Positions 1 through 7,094 of a DNA stretch of 10,796 nt are shown piece after piece. The DNA is from CAYLOP01 sp964385305 (lineage in GTDB: Bacteria; Chloroflexota; Anaerolineae; Anaerolineales; E44-bin32), in the NCBI GenBank assembly GCA_964385305.1, contig CAYLOP010000105.1, positions 1 to 10,796 of the forward strand, in the 5' to 3' direction. The notes under the pieces were generated by a model. That model saw only the letters and a program-made list of their open reading frames with translations. It was not told the origin of the DNA and did no database searches. Each line of letters begins with the position of its first letter. Within the stretch, counting starts at the first letter, position 1. The position numbers and the translations under genes were made by a program.

Positions 1-1
1 C

Positions 2-760
2 GAGCCCGTCCCAACGGCGACGGCGCTCAACTATGAGGGAGACGCCCCCTACACTGCAACGCCTACGGTGACTTACACGCCGAGACCCACCCCGACACCG
101 ACCCCAACCCTAACCTTTACGCCCACGAATACGCCGACCAGGATCCCGACCAAAACACCCACGAAAACGCCCACCTTAAAACCCACCAAGAAGCCCAAAC
201 CGTCCAAGACACCCACAGAAGAGGTTGCGCCAACCGACACACCCACGCCAACCAATATCCCCACGTTTACGCCTTCCCCCTCAGGCTACGGAGAAGAAGT
301 GACCGAGTGGGTGGGCGTCGATAATCATGAAGATTGTCTCGGAGAGCCAGACGGCGATTACGCAAGTGTCGGGACCGAACCGGGGAGCGTGCTGATCATC
401 GACCTTGAAGGTTGGGCTCCGGTGTCGGCAGGAACGAAATTAGCGGTCTATGAGCATACTGTCTCTTACACCGGTTGCGAGGGCGGGATCTACCAGGATC
501 AGCAGGTTGTAAACGTTGGGACTGGCGACCCAGGCGATATCCAATGGACAGAAGTCTTCGTTTTCGGTGATGATGCAGGAGAGGAGCCGAACACCTGTAT
601 TCCAAGCGGGGATCTCTATGATACCTCCGCCTACTTGATCAATCTTGGAGGGATCGTGTCCGATCCATTTCGTTGGGTTAAATTCCAGAATTACCCCATC
701 GGTGTACCGCGTACGGAGCATGAACAAGTGCAGGTGGATGCCATCAAGGTACTGAACTAG
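2..760 (+). CDS. Secreted/surface protein with Thr-Pro linker, C-terminal part (5'-truncated by window)
   Basis: The reading frame is open from base 2, so the N-terminus lies outside the window; a GTG at 68 falls inside the repeat and is unlikely to be the true start. The visible 252 residues split into a Thr/Pro-rich linker (about residues 20-94, with Lys-rich stretches) and a compact C-terminal domain (about 95-252). That domain holds GEPDGDYASVG, a VLIIDLEGW strand, a KLAVYE strand and a final VQVDAIKVLN. The layout 'GxPDGxY..LG / hydrophobic strand / L.VYE / ... DA..VLN' resembles beta-sandwich domains seen at the end of bacterial surface proteins, but I cannot name the family. Three cysteines in the domain suggest an extracytoplasmic place. 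The linker style is common in Chloroflexota exported proteins (general knowledge). The gene converges on the VIT-VWA gene and ends before a strong terminator. Function unknown; a carbohydrate-binding or adhesion role is only a guess. Confidence 0.8.
   Translation, partial: EPVPTATALNYEGDAPYTATPTVTYTPRPTPTPTPTLTFTPTNTPTRIPTKTPTKTPTLKPTKKPKPSKTPTEEVAPTDTPTPTNIPTFTPSPSGYGEEVTEWVGVDNHEDCLGEPDGDYASVGTEPGSVLIIDLEGWAPVSAGTKLAVYEHTVSYTGCEGGIYQDQQVVNVGTGDPGDIQWTEVFVFGDDAGEEPNTCIPSGDLYDTSAYLINLGGIVSDPFRWVKFQNYPIGVPRTEHEQVQVDAIKVLN
59..283 (+). repeat. Thr-Pro codon repeat (linker-coding)
   Basis: Degenerate tandem run of ACN-CCN codons encoding about 75 residues of TPT/PTP units with inserted Lys, Arg and Leu. 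The repeat is imperfect at the DNA level (mixed third bases), so it looks like an old, selected protein linker rather than recent slippage. It makes a spurious open frame on the opposite strand rich in Val and Gly. Confidence 0.8.
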
Positions 761-826
761 CGACGTTGCAGGATCGGTCTGCAACATTCGTAATGTGCTT
801 GTGAGGCGAAGGAATCAGATGAGAAG

Positions 827-863
827 AAGTGGGCTGTTCTAGTAAGGGAACAGCCCACTTTTC
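827..863 (+). terminator. Bidirectional intrinsic terminator between convergent genes
   Basis: A perfect 13-bp stem (827-839 with 848-860) closes an 8-nt loop (840-847). On the + strand it runs into TTTTCGTCT; on the - strand into CTTCTTCTC. It sits between the + gene ending at 760 and the - gene ending at 880, so it probably stops both. A weaker 6-bp hairpin without a T tract (GTTGCA 765-770, TGCAAC 780-785) lies just after the first gene. Confidence 0.85.
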
Positions 864-879
864 GTCTGTTCGCAAGCGC

Positions 880-3228
880 CTAGTTCTGGCGCCTTCGGTG
901 TGCGAAGGGGAGCCATGCAAAGCCGATCGCCAGCAGCGAAGCGCCGCATGGCAGGTTAATGCCGCCCTCATTGTCAGAAACGGGCTGATCGATCGGTGGG
1001 GAGCTTGCGGCAGGGATGTCCGCCGAGGGCTCCTCGAGCTGCGCGGGGGGAAGCGTGATGGGGCCCGCCGCCTCATCGGCTCCGACGATTTCGTAAGCAA
1101 CGCCGTCGGCTATCGCAATGACGTTCGTCCCAAGGGCAAGGGCAGCAGCCAGGTCTGGCCGTGAACCTGCGAGCGCAAAGTAATCCTCCGATAGGAAGGG
1201 GACGCGTATGGTGGTCATAACTTCTTCATCAAAACCCGTGTCGATCCATATGCCCTCCACCAGGCGATATGTCCTTGAGCCGGCGATGCGGACCACATCC
1301 GCCGCCTCGCCCTGCAGCGCGAGCGGCACTTCGGCGCCGCTGAAACCCGATTCGGCGGCGGCGCGCTCCACGGCGGCCTCTCCGAACGTCATAGAAGGTG
1401 TGCTCAGCATCTTCTCATAAGCATCGTTTGCGATGCCCTCTCGCGCTTCCTCGCTCAGCGCCTCGGGCTCGGTAACGAGGTAGGATGTGTAGGGCGTGAC
1501 GATTCCATAGCGGATGCTCAGATTCACAATTTGGTCGACCAGTTCTTTCTCCGGGCCTTGCAGCCGTACCTCGTTGAGCAGTGCGCCGATCTTCCGTGTC
1601 GCCCACAACCGGGGCAGGAAATCCGCTCCGCCGGACCTGCGGAAGGTTTGATCGGGGTAGTCAAAGCGCTGCTGCTGGCCCTCGATCTCACCCTCCAGCC
1701 GCACGGTTGCGGATCCAGCGGTCCGGTAGCGGCCGACGACGACCAACTGGCTCCCGGCGAAGAGGTCGGGTAGGGGATTCGGGTACAGGTCGTAGGTGAC
1801 GATCTCGCCGAAGTCCAGCGATGGCATGGTGAGAACGGGCGTGCTCACCTTAGCATAGAAGCCCGATACCGCTTCATCGATCGCGCCCCCTGAGCTGACG
1901 TAGGTGGTCGCGCCGTGGTTCTGCCCGGCGAGGGTGTCGAGCAGAAAGGTGTCGACGTCGTATCCCACGCCGAATGCAAACAGGCGTACATTCCGCGGCG
2001 CCTCGCGCTCGATATTTTTCAGGATCTCCTCTGTATCTGTCACACCTTCGGTGGGCAGGCCATCTGTGAGGAAGATCAGGAAGGTCGAGCGCTCAGGATT
2101 GACCTGTGCGAGCGCTTCCAGCAGGGCAAGATTGATATCGGTTGAACCAACTGCGGAAAGCGAGTCGACCCACCGATGTGCGGATGAGACATCTTCTATC
2201 GGACTTAGCCGATCACCAAAGGACCGCGTTCCGGAGCTGAAAGCGATGATATTGAAGCGGTCTTCATCGTGAAGATGGTCGAGGATGTAGTGCAGGGCCT
2301 CGCGCGCCTGCTCGAACTTTTCCCCGTCCATGCTCCCTGATTGGTCGAGCACGATGAAGACATCCTTGGCGATGACCTGATCTTGGTCGACTTCCACGCT
2401 TGGCGCTGCGAGCAATAAGAAAAAGCCGTCGGAATCCGCGTCTTCAGGGTTGCGGTAGGTGATCAGGTTGAGCCCGATGTCTTCGTCGGCAAAGGAGTAA
2501 TACAGCTCGAAGTCCTTATCCGGTATGACATCGCGCGCTTCGTAGCTCACGCCGAAGTTGTAATTCCCCTCGCGTTGAATGTCGACGGGGTGCGAAGGTG
2601 AATAAATCGCACGGATTGGGTAGGGTGAGGATGCTTCCACGGTAACGCTGACGTCCTCGAGAGGTTCCGTGGAAAACTTTTCCGTATTGAGAGGGTAGCG
2701 ATAGCGGACAAGACCATTATCGGCTTTGAGGATCTCGGTGTATTCGAGTTCGATCCTTCTTTCCTCGCCGGGTGCGATGGGGAAGATGGACGCTTGTACG
2801 GCGTCTCGGTCCACATATTCAAGCAAGGCCGGGTCTCGCAGAGCGCGTACGATCTCTTCGTACGTCTTGCGCGCTTCCTCGCGCTCGAGTATCCTCCCTT
2901 CAATGGGTTTCCCGTCCACGTAGAGCATAAACTCGCTGACGGCAGCGCCGGGAGGGATGGGGAAGACATAGGTCCCTTCGACAGTCCAATCGTTGTCGTT
3001 TCGGAAGACCTGATCGACCCTGGTGATCGCGACCTGATCTTCGATGGTGACGTGGACGCGGTGATATTCAATAGCCAATTGGACGAATGGATAGGGTTCT
3101 GGGCAGGGACCGGGATCGCAGATTGGCGGGTCGGGGATGATGATGCCATCGGCAAAAGCTGGTTGGAATGGGTAGCAGATGGCTGTGAAAAGGACGAATG
3201 TGAGCAACAAGGGACTGAAGCGGCGCAT
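880..3228 (-). CDS. Exported VIT and von Willebrand factor A domain protein
   Basis: 782 aa. An N-terminal signal peptide (basic MRR, hydrophobic 7-18, probable cleavage near AFA at 24-26) is followed by a VIT domain (about 45-165; VFRNDNDWTVEGTYVFPIPP at 75-94 and the ILEREEARKTYEEI segment at 113-126 are typical). A VWA domain follows (about 288-460) with a complete MIDAS metal site: D295-x-S297-x-S299, T363 and D389. Residues 571-586, which read SIRYGIVTPYTSYLVT, are the usual post-VWA signature of the inter-alpha-trypsin-inhibitor-heavy-chain-like family. The end is odd: a Pro/Ser/Glu-rich spacer (about 725-755), then LPCG (759-762), a short hydrophobic stretch (763-776) and RRR (778-780), which resembles a C-terminal sorting signal. 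A strong AGGAGG Shine-Dalgarno six bases upstream fixes the start. The family likely mediates metal-dependent protein binding at the cell surface; the partner is unknown. The gene stands alone, diverging from prfA. Confidence 0.9.
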   Translation of the reverse strand: MRRFSPLLLTFVLFTAICYPFQPAFADGIIIPDPPICDPGPCPEPYPFVQLAIEYHRVHVTIEDQVAITRVDQVFRNDNDWTVEGTYVFPIPPGAAVSEFMLYVDGKPIEGRILEREEARKTYEEIVRALRDPALLEYVDRDAVQASIFPIAPGEERRIELEYTEILKADNGLVRYRYPLNTEKFSTEPLEDVSVTVEASSPYPIRAIYSPSHPVDIQREGNYNFGVSYEARDVIPDKDFELYYSFADEDIGLNLITYRNPEDADSDGFFLLLAAPSVEVDQDQVIAKDVFIVLDQSGSMDGEKFEQAREALHYILDHLHDEDRFNIIAFSSGTRSFGDRLSPIEDVSSAHRWVDSLSAVGSTDINLALLEALAQVNPERSTFLIFLTDGLPTEGVTDTEEILKNIEREAPRNVRLFAFGVGYDVDTFLLDTLAGQNHGATTYVSSGGAIDEAVSGFYAKVSTPVLTMPSLDFGEIVTYDLYPNPLPDLFAGSQLVVVGRYRTAGSATVRLEGEIEGQQQRFDYPDQTFRRSGGADFLPRLWATRKIGALLNEVRLQGPEKELVDQIVNLSIRYGIVTPYTSYLVTEPEALSEEAREGIANDAYEKMLSTPSMTFGEAAVERAAAESGFSGAEVPLALQGEAADVVRIAGSRTYRLVEGIWIDTGFDEEVMTTIRVPFLSEDYFALAGSRPDLAAALALGTNVIAIADGVAYEIVGADEAAGPITLPPAQLEEPSADIPAASSPPIDQPVSDNEGGINLPCGASLLAIGFAWLPFAHRRRQN

Positions 3229-3234
3229 GGTTCT

Positions 3235-3240
3235 CCTCCT
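3235..3240 (-). promoter_or_regulatory. Shine-Dalgarno of the VIT-VWA gene
   Basis: Perfect AGGAGG on the - strand, six bases before ATG at 3228. It is the strongest ribosome site in the window and settles the start; an open frame in another register running to 3302 across this gene is a shadow. Confidence 0.8.
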
Positions 3241-3301
3241 GTTGAGACTTTGTTCTGAAACATAGACGCTAACTCATATGCTAAAGTTCCCTGGAAGCAC
3301 A

Positions 3302-3310
3302 TGGTATAAT
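3302..3310 (+). promoter_or_regulatory. Extended -10 promoter of the prfA-prmC-sua5 operon
   Basis: TGG followed by consensus TATAAT (3305-3310) forms an extended -10 element (TGn-TATAAT). No good -35 is visible at the usual 17-bp spacing (3282-3287 reads TAAAGT), which extended -10 promoters tolerate. Transcription should begin near 3317, giving a leader of about 45 nt before the prfA ATG. Confidence 0.6.
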
Positions 3311-3312
3311 AC

Positions 3313-3341
3313 GTGGGATCCTCCCACTCAAGCCGTGGGAG
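3313..3341 (+). repeat. Two mutually exclusive hairpins in the prfA leader
   Basis: GTGGGA (3313-3318) can pair with TCCCAC (3322-3327) over a 3-nt loop, or CTCCCAC (3321-3327) can pair with GTGGGAG (3335-3341) over the loop TCAAGCC. The middle arm is shared, so only one can form. The second hairpin is followed by TTTATG, too short a T run for a clear terminator. It could be a leader control element, or the leftover end of an IS200/IS605-type element, whose ends carry small hairpins of this sort. Neither is proven. Confidence 0.5.
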
Positions 3342-3360
3342 TTTATGCTGTAGGGATGAA

Positions 3361-4422
3361 ATGCTTGAGAAACTGGCCGGAATCGAACGGCGCTTTGTTG
3401 AAATCGAACAAGAAATGGCGGACGCGGGTGAGGATTACCAACGCGTAGCCGAGTTGGCGCGTGAGCGGGCCGATCTTGAACCCATTGTAACCGGCTATCG
3501 GGAGTATTCGGCGCTCAACGAGCAGTTAGTGGGCGCGAGGGCTCTGCAGAGCAGTGAGGACACTGAGCTTCGGGAACTCGCTGCTGAAGAAGTGGCGGGG
3601 CTTGAGACGGCGCTGGAAGCTTTGGAAGCGGAATTGCGATCCATGCTTCTGCCGCGAGATCCGCGCGATAAGCGCAATGTGATCATGGAAATACGCGCGG
3701 GTACAGGCGGAGATGAAGCCACCCTCTTTGCTGCAGATCTCTTCCGTATGTACAGCCGTTATGCAGAGGGGCTGGGTTGGTCCATCGAGATCCTCTCGCA
3801 GAATGAGACGGGTGTAGGCGGCTTCCGAGAGATTGTCTTCCAGATCAAAGGGAAGGGGGCGTTCTCCCGCCTAAAGTACGAGTCAGGTGTACACCGCGTC
3901 CAGCGCGTGCCCGTGACCGAATCACAGGGACGCATTCATACCTCGACCGCGACGGTTGCAGTTCTCGCCGAGGCGAATGAGGTGGAGATCAAGATCCCCG
4001 AGAAAGATATCAGGATGGATGTGTATCGGTCTGCTGGAGCGGGGGGGCAGAACGTCCAAAAGAACGCCACGGCTGTGCGCCTGACGCATCTTCCCACCGG
4101 CATGGTTGTGCAATGCCAGGATGAACGTTCCCAGCTGCAAAACAGGATGCGGGCGATGAGCATCCTGCGAGCACGCCTGTATGACATCGCCGTCCAGAAA
4201 ATGCAGGAGAAAGAAGACGCTACGCGGCGAGCCCAAGTGGGCTCCGGTGAGCGTTCGGAAAAGATTCGAACCTATAATTTCCCCCAATCGCGTGTCACCG
4301 ATCATCGTATCGGACTTTCCTCACACAACTTGCCGGCTGTCCTAGATGGCGACATCGACCTCTTCATCGATGAATTGGCAACGCGTGAGGAAGCGGAGCG
4401 TTTGCAAGCGATTCAAGAATAA
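3361..4422 (+). CDS. prfA: Peptide chain release factor 1
   Basis: 353 aa, the usual RF1 length. RF1 reads UAA and UAG in the ribosomal A site and triggers release of the finished peptide. Visible: an N-terminal coiled-coil-like region (1-95); the RF1 codon-recognition tripeptide PVT (184-186) within RVPVTESQGRIHTSTATV; and the catalytic GGQ (228-230) in GAGGQNVQKNATAVR. The PxT tripeptide and the HTSTATV context separate it from RF2, which has SPF. I chose ATG at 3361 because MLEKLAGIERRF matches the normal RF1 beginning and AGGGA lies four bases upstream; an in-frame GTG at 3313 would add 16 residues translated through the leader hairpins and sits at or before the predicted transcription start. 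It is the first gene of an operon with prmC, whose product methylates the GGQ glutamine, and a TsaC/Sua5 gene. Confidence 0.97.
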   Translation: MLEKLAGIERRFVEIEQEMADAGEDYQRVAELARERADLEPIVTGYREYSALNEQLVGARALQSSEDTELRELAAEEVAGLETALEALEAELRSMLLPRDPRDKRNVIMEIRAGTGGDEATLFAADLFRMYSRYAEGLGWSIEILSQNETGVGGFREIVFQIKGKGAFSRLKYESGVHRVQRVPVTESQGRIHTSTATVAVLAEANEVEIKIPEKDIRMDVYRSAGAGGQNVQKNATAVRLTHLPTGMVVQCQDERSQLQNRMRAMSILRARLYDIAVQKMQEKEDATRRAQVGSGERSEKIRTYNFPQSRVTDHRIGLSSHNLPAVLDGDIDLFIDELATREEAERLQAIQE

Positions 4423-4425
4423 CCC

Positions 4426-5286
4426 TTGGACCTACCAAAGACCATCGGCGCGGCGCTCGCCTTAGGACGCCGTGCCCTGTCCTCGATCAGTGAAACCCCC
4501 AACCTCGATACGCAGCTTTTGCTCAGCGAGGTCGCAGGGAGACCGCGCGCCTGGGTACTGGCCCATCCGGAAGCTGCACTGTCGCCGGATCAGGCGACGA
4601 CGTTCACGCATGCGCTGACGCGCTTCCTGGGCGGCGAGGCGCTGCCATACATTCTTGGATGGTGGGAGTTTTACACACGTATCTTTCGCCTAACGCCGGC
4701 GGTTCTCATCCCGCGCCCGGAGACAGAACTCATGGTCGAGGCTGCGCTCGCATTTCTGTCTGAACGGCCGGGCGAGAACCTTGCGCTCGATGTGGGCACG
4801 GGGTCGGGCTGTATCGCCGTTACCTTGGCGCTGGAGAACGGAGGGTTGCGCGTCTTGGCGAGCGACCTTAGCATGGGTGCTTTGCATGTTGCGCGCCGGA
4901 ATATATCCGAGTATGGTGTGGGTGAACGAGTGGGCCTGATCCAGGCGGATTTAGCAACTCCCCTTCGGGGCGCCTTTGATCTAGTTTGCGCAAATCTGCC
5001 GTACGTCCCCTCAGGGGAGATGCGCACGCTTGCGGTCGCACAGCGGGAACCGCATATTGCATTGAATGGGGGAGCAAATGGGGTGGCGGTTATCGAGCGG
5101 TTGCTCCAACAGATTCCATCCATCCTTGCGCCAGGGGGGCTCGCTATCTTGGAAATGGGAGCAGGACAAGGCGCTGCGGTCAGGAAAATGGCTGGACGAC
5201 TTCTACCACAAGCCAAGATCGAAATGCGAGTTGATCTCGCCGGTTTGGATCGACTGCTTCTTATTGAAGGCATTGGATCGACATGA
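4426..5286 (+). CDS. prmC: Release factor glutamine methyltransferase
   Basis: 286 aa, normal length. PrmC (HemK) uses S-adenosylmethionine to methylate the GGQ glutamine of release factors in the cytoplasm. The N-terminal helical domain (about 1-80, with LGGEALPYILGWWEFY at 68-83) is followed by LIPRPETE (94-101), the SAM-binding motif DVGTGSG (122-128) and the acceptor-glutamine motif N190-L-P-Y193. Most family members read NPPY here, so Pro191 is replaced by Leu; Asn, the second Pro and Tyr are kept, so activity is probably retained. The start is TTG at 4426, three bases after the prfA stop, with no clear Shine-Dalgarno, suggesting that translation depends on prfA ribosomes. Its last bases overlap the next gene in an ATGA. 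Its substrate is most likely the neighbouring prfA product. Confidence 0.94.
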   Translation: MDLPKTIGAALALGRRALSSISETPNLDTQLLLSEVAGRPRAWVLAHPEAALSPDQATTFTHALTRFLGGEALPYILGWWEFYTRIFRLTPAVLIPRPETELMVEAALAFLSERPGENLALDVGTGSGCIAVTLALENGGLRVLASDLSMGALHVARRNISEYGVGERVGLIQADLATPLRGAFDLVCANLPYVPSGEMRTLAVAQREPHIALNGGANGVAVIERLLQQIPSILAPGGLAILEMGAGQGAAVRKMAGRLLPQAKIEMRVDLAGLDRLLLIEGIGST

Positions 5287-5900
5287 AAACCGAAGTGTTG
5301 TCTGCTGAGGACCCTGCAGTCATCACAGTCGCCATTAAGACACTGCAGGCGGGCGGCTTGGTCGCATTCCCGACTGACACGGTATACGGTTTGGGTGCAA
5401 ATCCTTTTGACGCAAAAACTGTCCACCGTCTTTTCGAAGTGAAGGGGCGAGATCTGCAAAAAGCAATCCCCATCCTGCTCTCAGGAGTTGATGATTTACC
5501 ACGCGTGGCGCTTCAAATGCCCTCGATGGCTCAAAAGCTGGCTTTGCGTTTCTGGCCCGGCCCGATGACATTGATCATTTGGCGCAGAAAGACGTTGCCG
5601 AGCGAACTTGGTCCAGAACCGACGATAGGGGTTCGTGTTCCTGCCCATCCACTGGCTCTTGCATTACTGGCGTCAGCCGGTCCCTTGGCTGTGACCTCGG
5701 CGAATCGAGCCGATCAAACAAGCTCAAGAACCGCAGGGGAGGTTCTGAAAGCCCTCGAGGGCAGGGTCGAGGTTATCATTGATGGTGGAAGAACCCCTGG
5801 AGGGGAGCCTTCAACCGTTGTCGATTGCACACAAGCGTTGCCGCACATTCTGCGCGTTGGACCGATTTCGGAGGAAGAAGTCTTCAAGGCGTTAGTATAA
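5283..5900 (+). CDS. L-threonylcarbamoyladenylate synthase (TsaC/Sua5 family)
   Basis: 205 aa. This enzyme makes threonylcarbamoyl-AMP from threonine, bicarbonate and ATP, the first step of tRNA t6A37 synthesis, needed for accurate reading of ANN codons. Family marks: FPTDTVYGLG (29-38), the K-x-R nucleotide-binding segment at KGR (54-56), WPGPMTL (91-97), TSAN (138-141), STVVD (177-181) and a final RVGPI (191-195). The protein stops after this YrdC-like domain, so it is the short TsaC-type form and lacks the extra C-terminal domain of full Sua5. ATG at 5283 overlaps the prmC stop (ATGA), which indicates translational coupling. It is the last gene of the prfA-prmC operon, an arrangement seen in many bacteria. 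Two hairpins follow it (5931-5950 and 5990-6030). Confidence 0.94.
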   Translation: MKTEVLSAEDPAVITVAIKTLQAGGLVAFPTDTVYGLGANPFDAKTVHRLFEVKGRDLQKAIPILLSGVDDLPRVALQMPSMAQKLALRFWPGPMTLIIWRRKTLPSELGPEPTIGVRVPAHPLALALLASAGPLAVTSANRADQTSSRTAGEVLKALEGRVEVIIDGGRTPGGEPSTVVDCTQALPHILRVGPISEEEVFKALV

Positions 5901-5930
5901 GCGGACTCGATCACTCATCCATTGTAAATC

Positions 5931-5950
5931 TGAGATTCATCTCAATCTCA
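5931..5950 (+). repeat. Small inverted repeat downstream of the TsaC/Sua5 gene
   Basis: TGAGATT (5931-5937) pairs with AATCTCA (5944-5950) over a 6-nt loop. AT-rich, with no T tract after it, so not convincing as a terminator alone. It may protect the 3' end or be chance. Confidence 0.3.
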
Positions 5951-5989
5951 TACGCCTGCAGATAATGGGAGTAGCATTCTCCTCAACCG

Positions 5990-6030
5990 AAATCGCACAC
6001 CTGGTTGCCTTCGACCACGTGTGCGATTTT
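5990..6030. terminator. Long hairpin terminator between convergent genes
   Basis: An 11-bp outer stem (5990-6000 with 6019-6029) continues through a single C-C mismatch into a 6-bp inner stem (6002-6007 with 6012-6017, one G-U pair) closed by the loop CCTT. The + strand ends in ATTTTG, serving the prfA-prmC-sua5 operon. On the - strand the tail ATTTCGG is poorer, though it could still stop transcripts from the esterase gene ending at 6190. The remaining 6031-6189 holds no believable gene: the open frames there have no ribosome site and are continuations of shadows. Confidence 0.7.
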
Positions 6031-6189
6031 GATGATCTGGTATGGTTCTCAATGAGCGTGAAGCGCGGAGGATTTTTCCTGAAGGCAGTTTGTTGTCTGA
6101 GATAGGCAATGCTGGACGATTTAATCGCATTCCTTTGGACTATTAACATGCGGAGGGTAAAGGCTTCGTCTTCCTTCAGTTGGATCGCT

Positions 6190-7092
6190 CTAAGGAACTT
6201 CCAGGGAGGAGGCGCTAGACCAGTCCGATGCATACCAACGTAGATAGGAGTCAAGGTGGGATGACCAATACGCCGGGTTGTGATTTCCAGGACCCACTTG
6301 AAAGGCATAGGGCATGCCGTATTCATCAAAGATGGAGAGCAGATCGGAGACGGATTTATACAGAGGATCGCCTTCTCCGATGTCAATCCATAACCGAGGG
6401 ATGGAGTCCTCTGGGATCTGACCGATCCAGCGTACGATGTAGGGCGGGCTGTAAAGCGTCGCTGGGCTGTGCAAGCCGATCGCACTAAAAACATCAGGGT
6501 GCCTGAGACCAATGCGGAGGGCCAAGCCGCCTCCCCGCGAAATGCCGCCGATTGCCCGTCCCTCGGGAGAGCGTTCCGTCGGGTAGCTTTGATCGATGAC
6601 CGGCACGAGAACATCGATGACGGCATTTTCGAGATCGATCCCCGTCTGTTCCCGAGGCATGACGATGATGAAGGGTGGGATTTGGTCGCCATTGATAAGC
6701 GCATCCGCAGTTTCGTCCATGCCCAACTCATCCCATTGGCTGTCGGTATACGATAGACCGTGGAGGAGGTAAAGCGTTGGATAGGGGGTATGGCGCTCGG
6801 AGTTGAAGCAGGGCGGCAGATAGACACGATAAGTGAGGGGTCGAACGAGGGAGGAAACATTAACTTCACCCACGTGCATGCTCCCAGAAGTTTCAAAGCA
6901 TGCGGATTGCGTTGACGATGGCGCGCGGTTTGCTGTGGGACTCGCTGCCAGGGTTGTGACCGGGGTTTGGTTCGAGAATATGTTCCGCGTAGGGTTTGGG
7001 TGTGTATTCGTGGATGTGGCACCAGGCGAGGTACAACCAGGACTGAGAAGCAGAAGTACACAGAACAGGACAGCATGCTTGCTAAAAATCAA
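6190..7092 (-). CDS. Exported (probable lipoprotein) alpha/beta-hydrolase esterase
   Basis: About 300 aa from a TTG at 7092. The N-terminus reads as a signal peptide with a hydrophobic core (8-16) ending LLSPGC, giving a possible lipidated Cys20; Ser at -3 is unusual for a lipobox, so lipidation is uncertain. A Ser/Thr/Pro/Asn-rich tether (21-62) precedes a PF00756-like esterase fold: YLLHG (108-112, oxyanion region), nucleophile GISRG (Ser185), likely acid Asp242 in GEGDPLY and catalytic His271 in GNHNPAYW. It probably hydrolyses esters outside the cytoplasmic membrane; the substrate is unknown. The start is unsure: the frame is open to 7353, and a GTG at 7119 is in frame inside the upstream hairpin, but only starts near 7092 lie beyond that hairpin, and upstream translation would run through the promoter. 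It follows pstB by 148 bp and has its own promoter, so a role in phosphate uptake is not implied. Confidence 0.82.
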   Translation of the reverse strand: MIFSKHAVLFCVLLLLSPGCTSPGATSTNTHPNPTRNIFSNQTPVTTLAASPTANRAPSSTQSACFETSGSMHVGEVNVSSLVRPLTYRVYLPPCFNSERHTPYPTLYLLHGLSYTDSQWDELGMDETADALINGDQIPPFIIVMPREQTGIDLENAVIDVLVPVIDQSYPTERSPEGRAIGGISRGGGLALRIGLRHPDVFSAIGLHSPATLYSPPYIVRWIGQIPEDSIPRLWIDIGEGDPLYKSVSDLLSIFDEYGMPYAFQVGPGNHNPAYWSSHLDSYLRWYASDWSSASSLEVP

Positions 7093-7094
7093 TA

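Noticed and set aside
73..264. Val/Gly repeat protein on the - strand
   Set aside because: Merely the complement of the Thr-Pro codon repeat; no start context.
1190..1420. Frameshift or decay in the VIT-VWA gene's C-terminal half
   Set aside because: The frame stays open and similar in composition through to the C-terminal tail, so the gene looks intact.
2794..3258. 154-aa + strand frame with acidic composition opposite the VIT domain
   Set aside because: Antisense to conserved VIT coding sequence; no ribosome site and no recognisable motif.
3241..3300. Promoter for the VIT-VWA gene on the - strand
   Set aside because: TATGTT and similar boxes exist, but no pair with a good -35 at 16-18 bp could be supported.
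2547..3302. 251-aa - strand open frame over the start of the VIT-VWA gene
   Set aside because: Low-complexity Ser/Arg/Pro composition; it overlaps the well-supported VIT domain and ignores the AGGAGG site at 3235-3240.
4671..5459. 262-aa - strand open frame opposite prmC
   Set aside because: Antisense shadow of prmC and the TsaC/Sua5 gene; Arg/Ser/Pro-rich with no domain and no promoter.
5990..6030. tRNA-like or small RNA gene
   Set aside because: The single hairpin is too short and lacks a cloverleaf; position and T run fit a terminator.
5948..6130. Small 60-aa - strand gene between the TsaC/Sua5 gene and the esterase
   Set aside because: It crosses the perfect long hairpin at 5990-6030, lacks a ribosome site and has a basic, featureless product.
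5937..7076. Long 379-aa open frame on the - strand overlapping the esterase
   Set aside because: It lies in another frame of the esterase gene, whose frame shows a full catalytic triad and signal peptide. The overlapping product is Ser/Arg/Pro/Thr-rich with no recognisable domain and no ribosome site.
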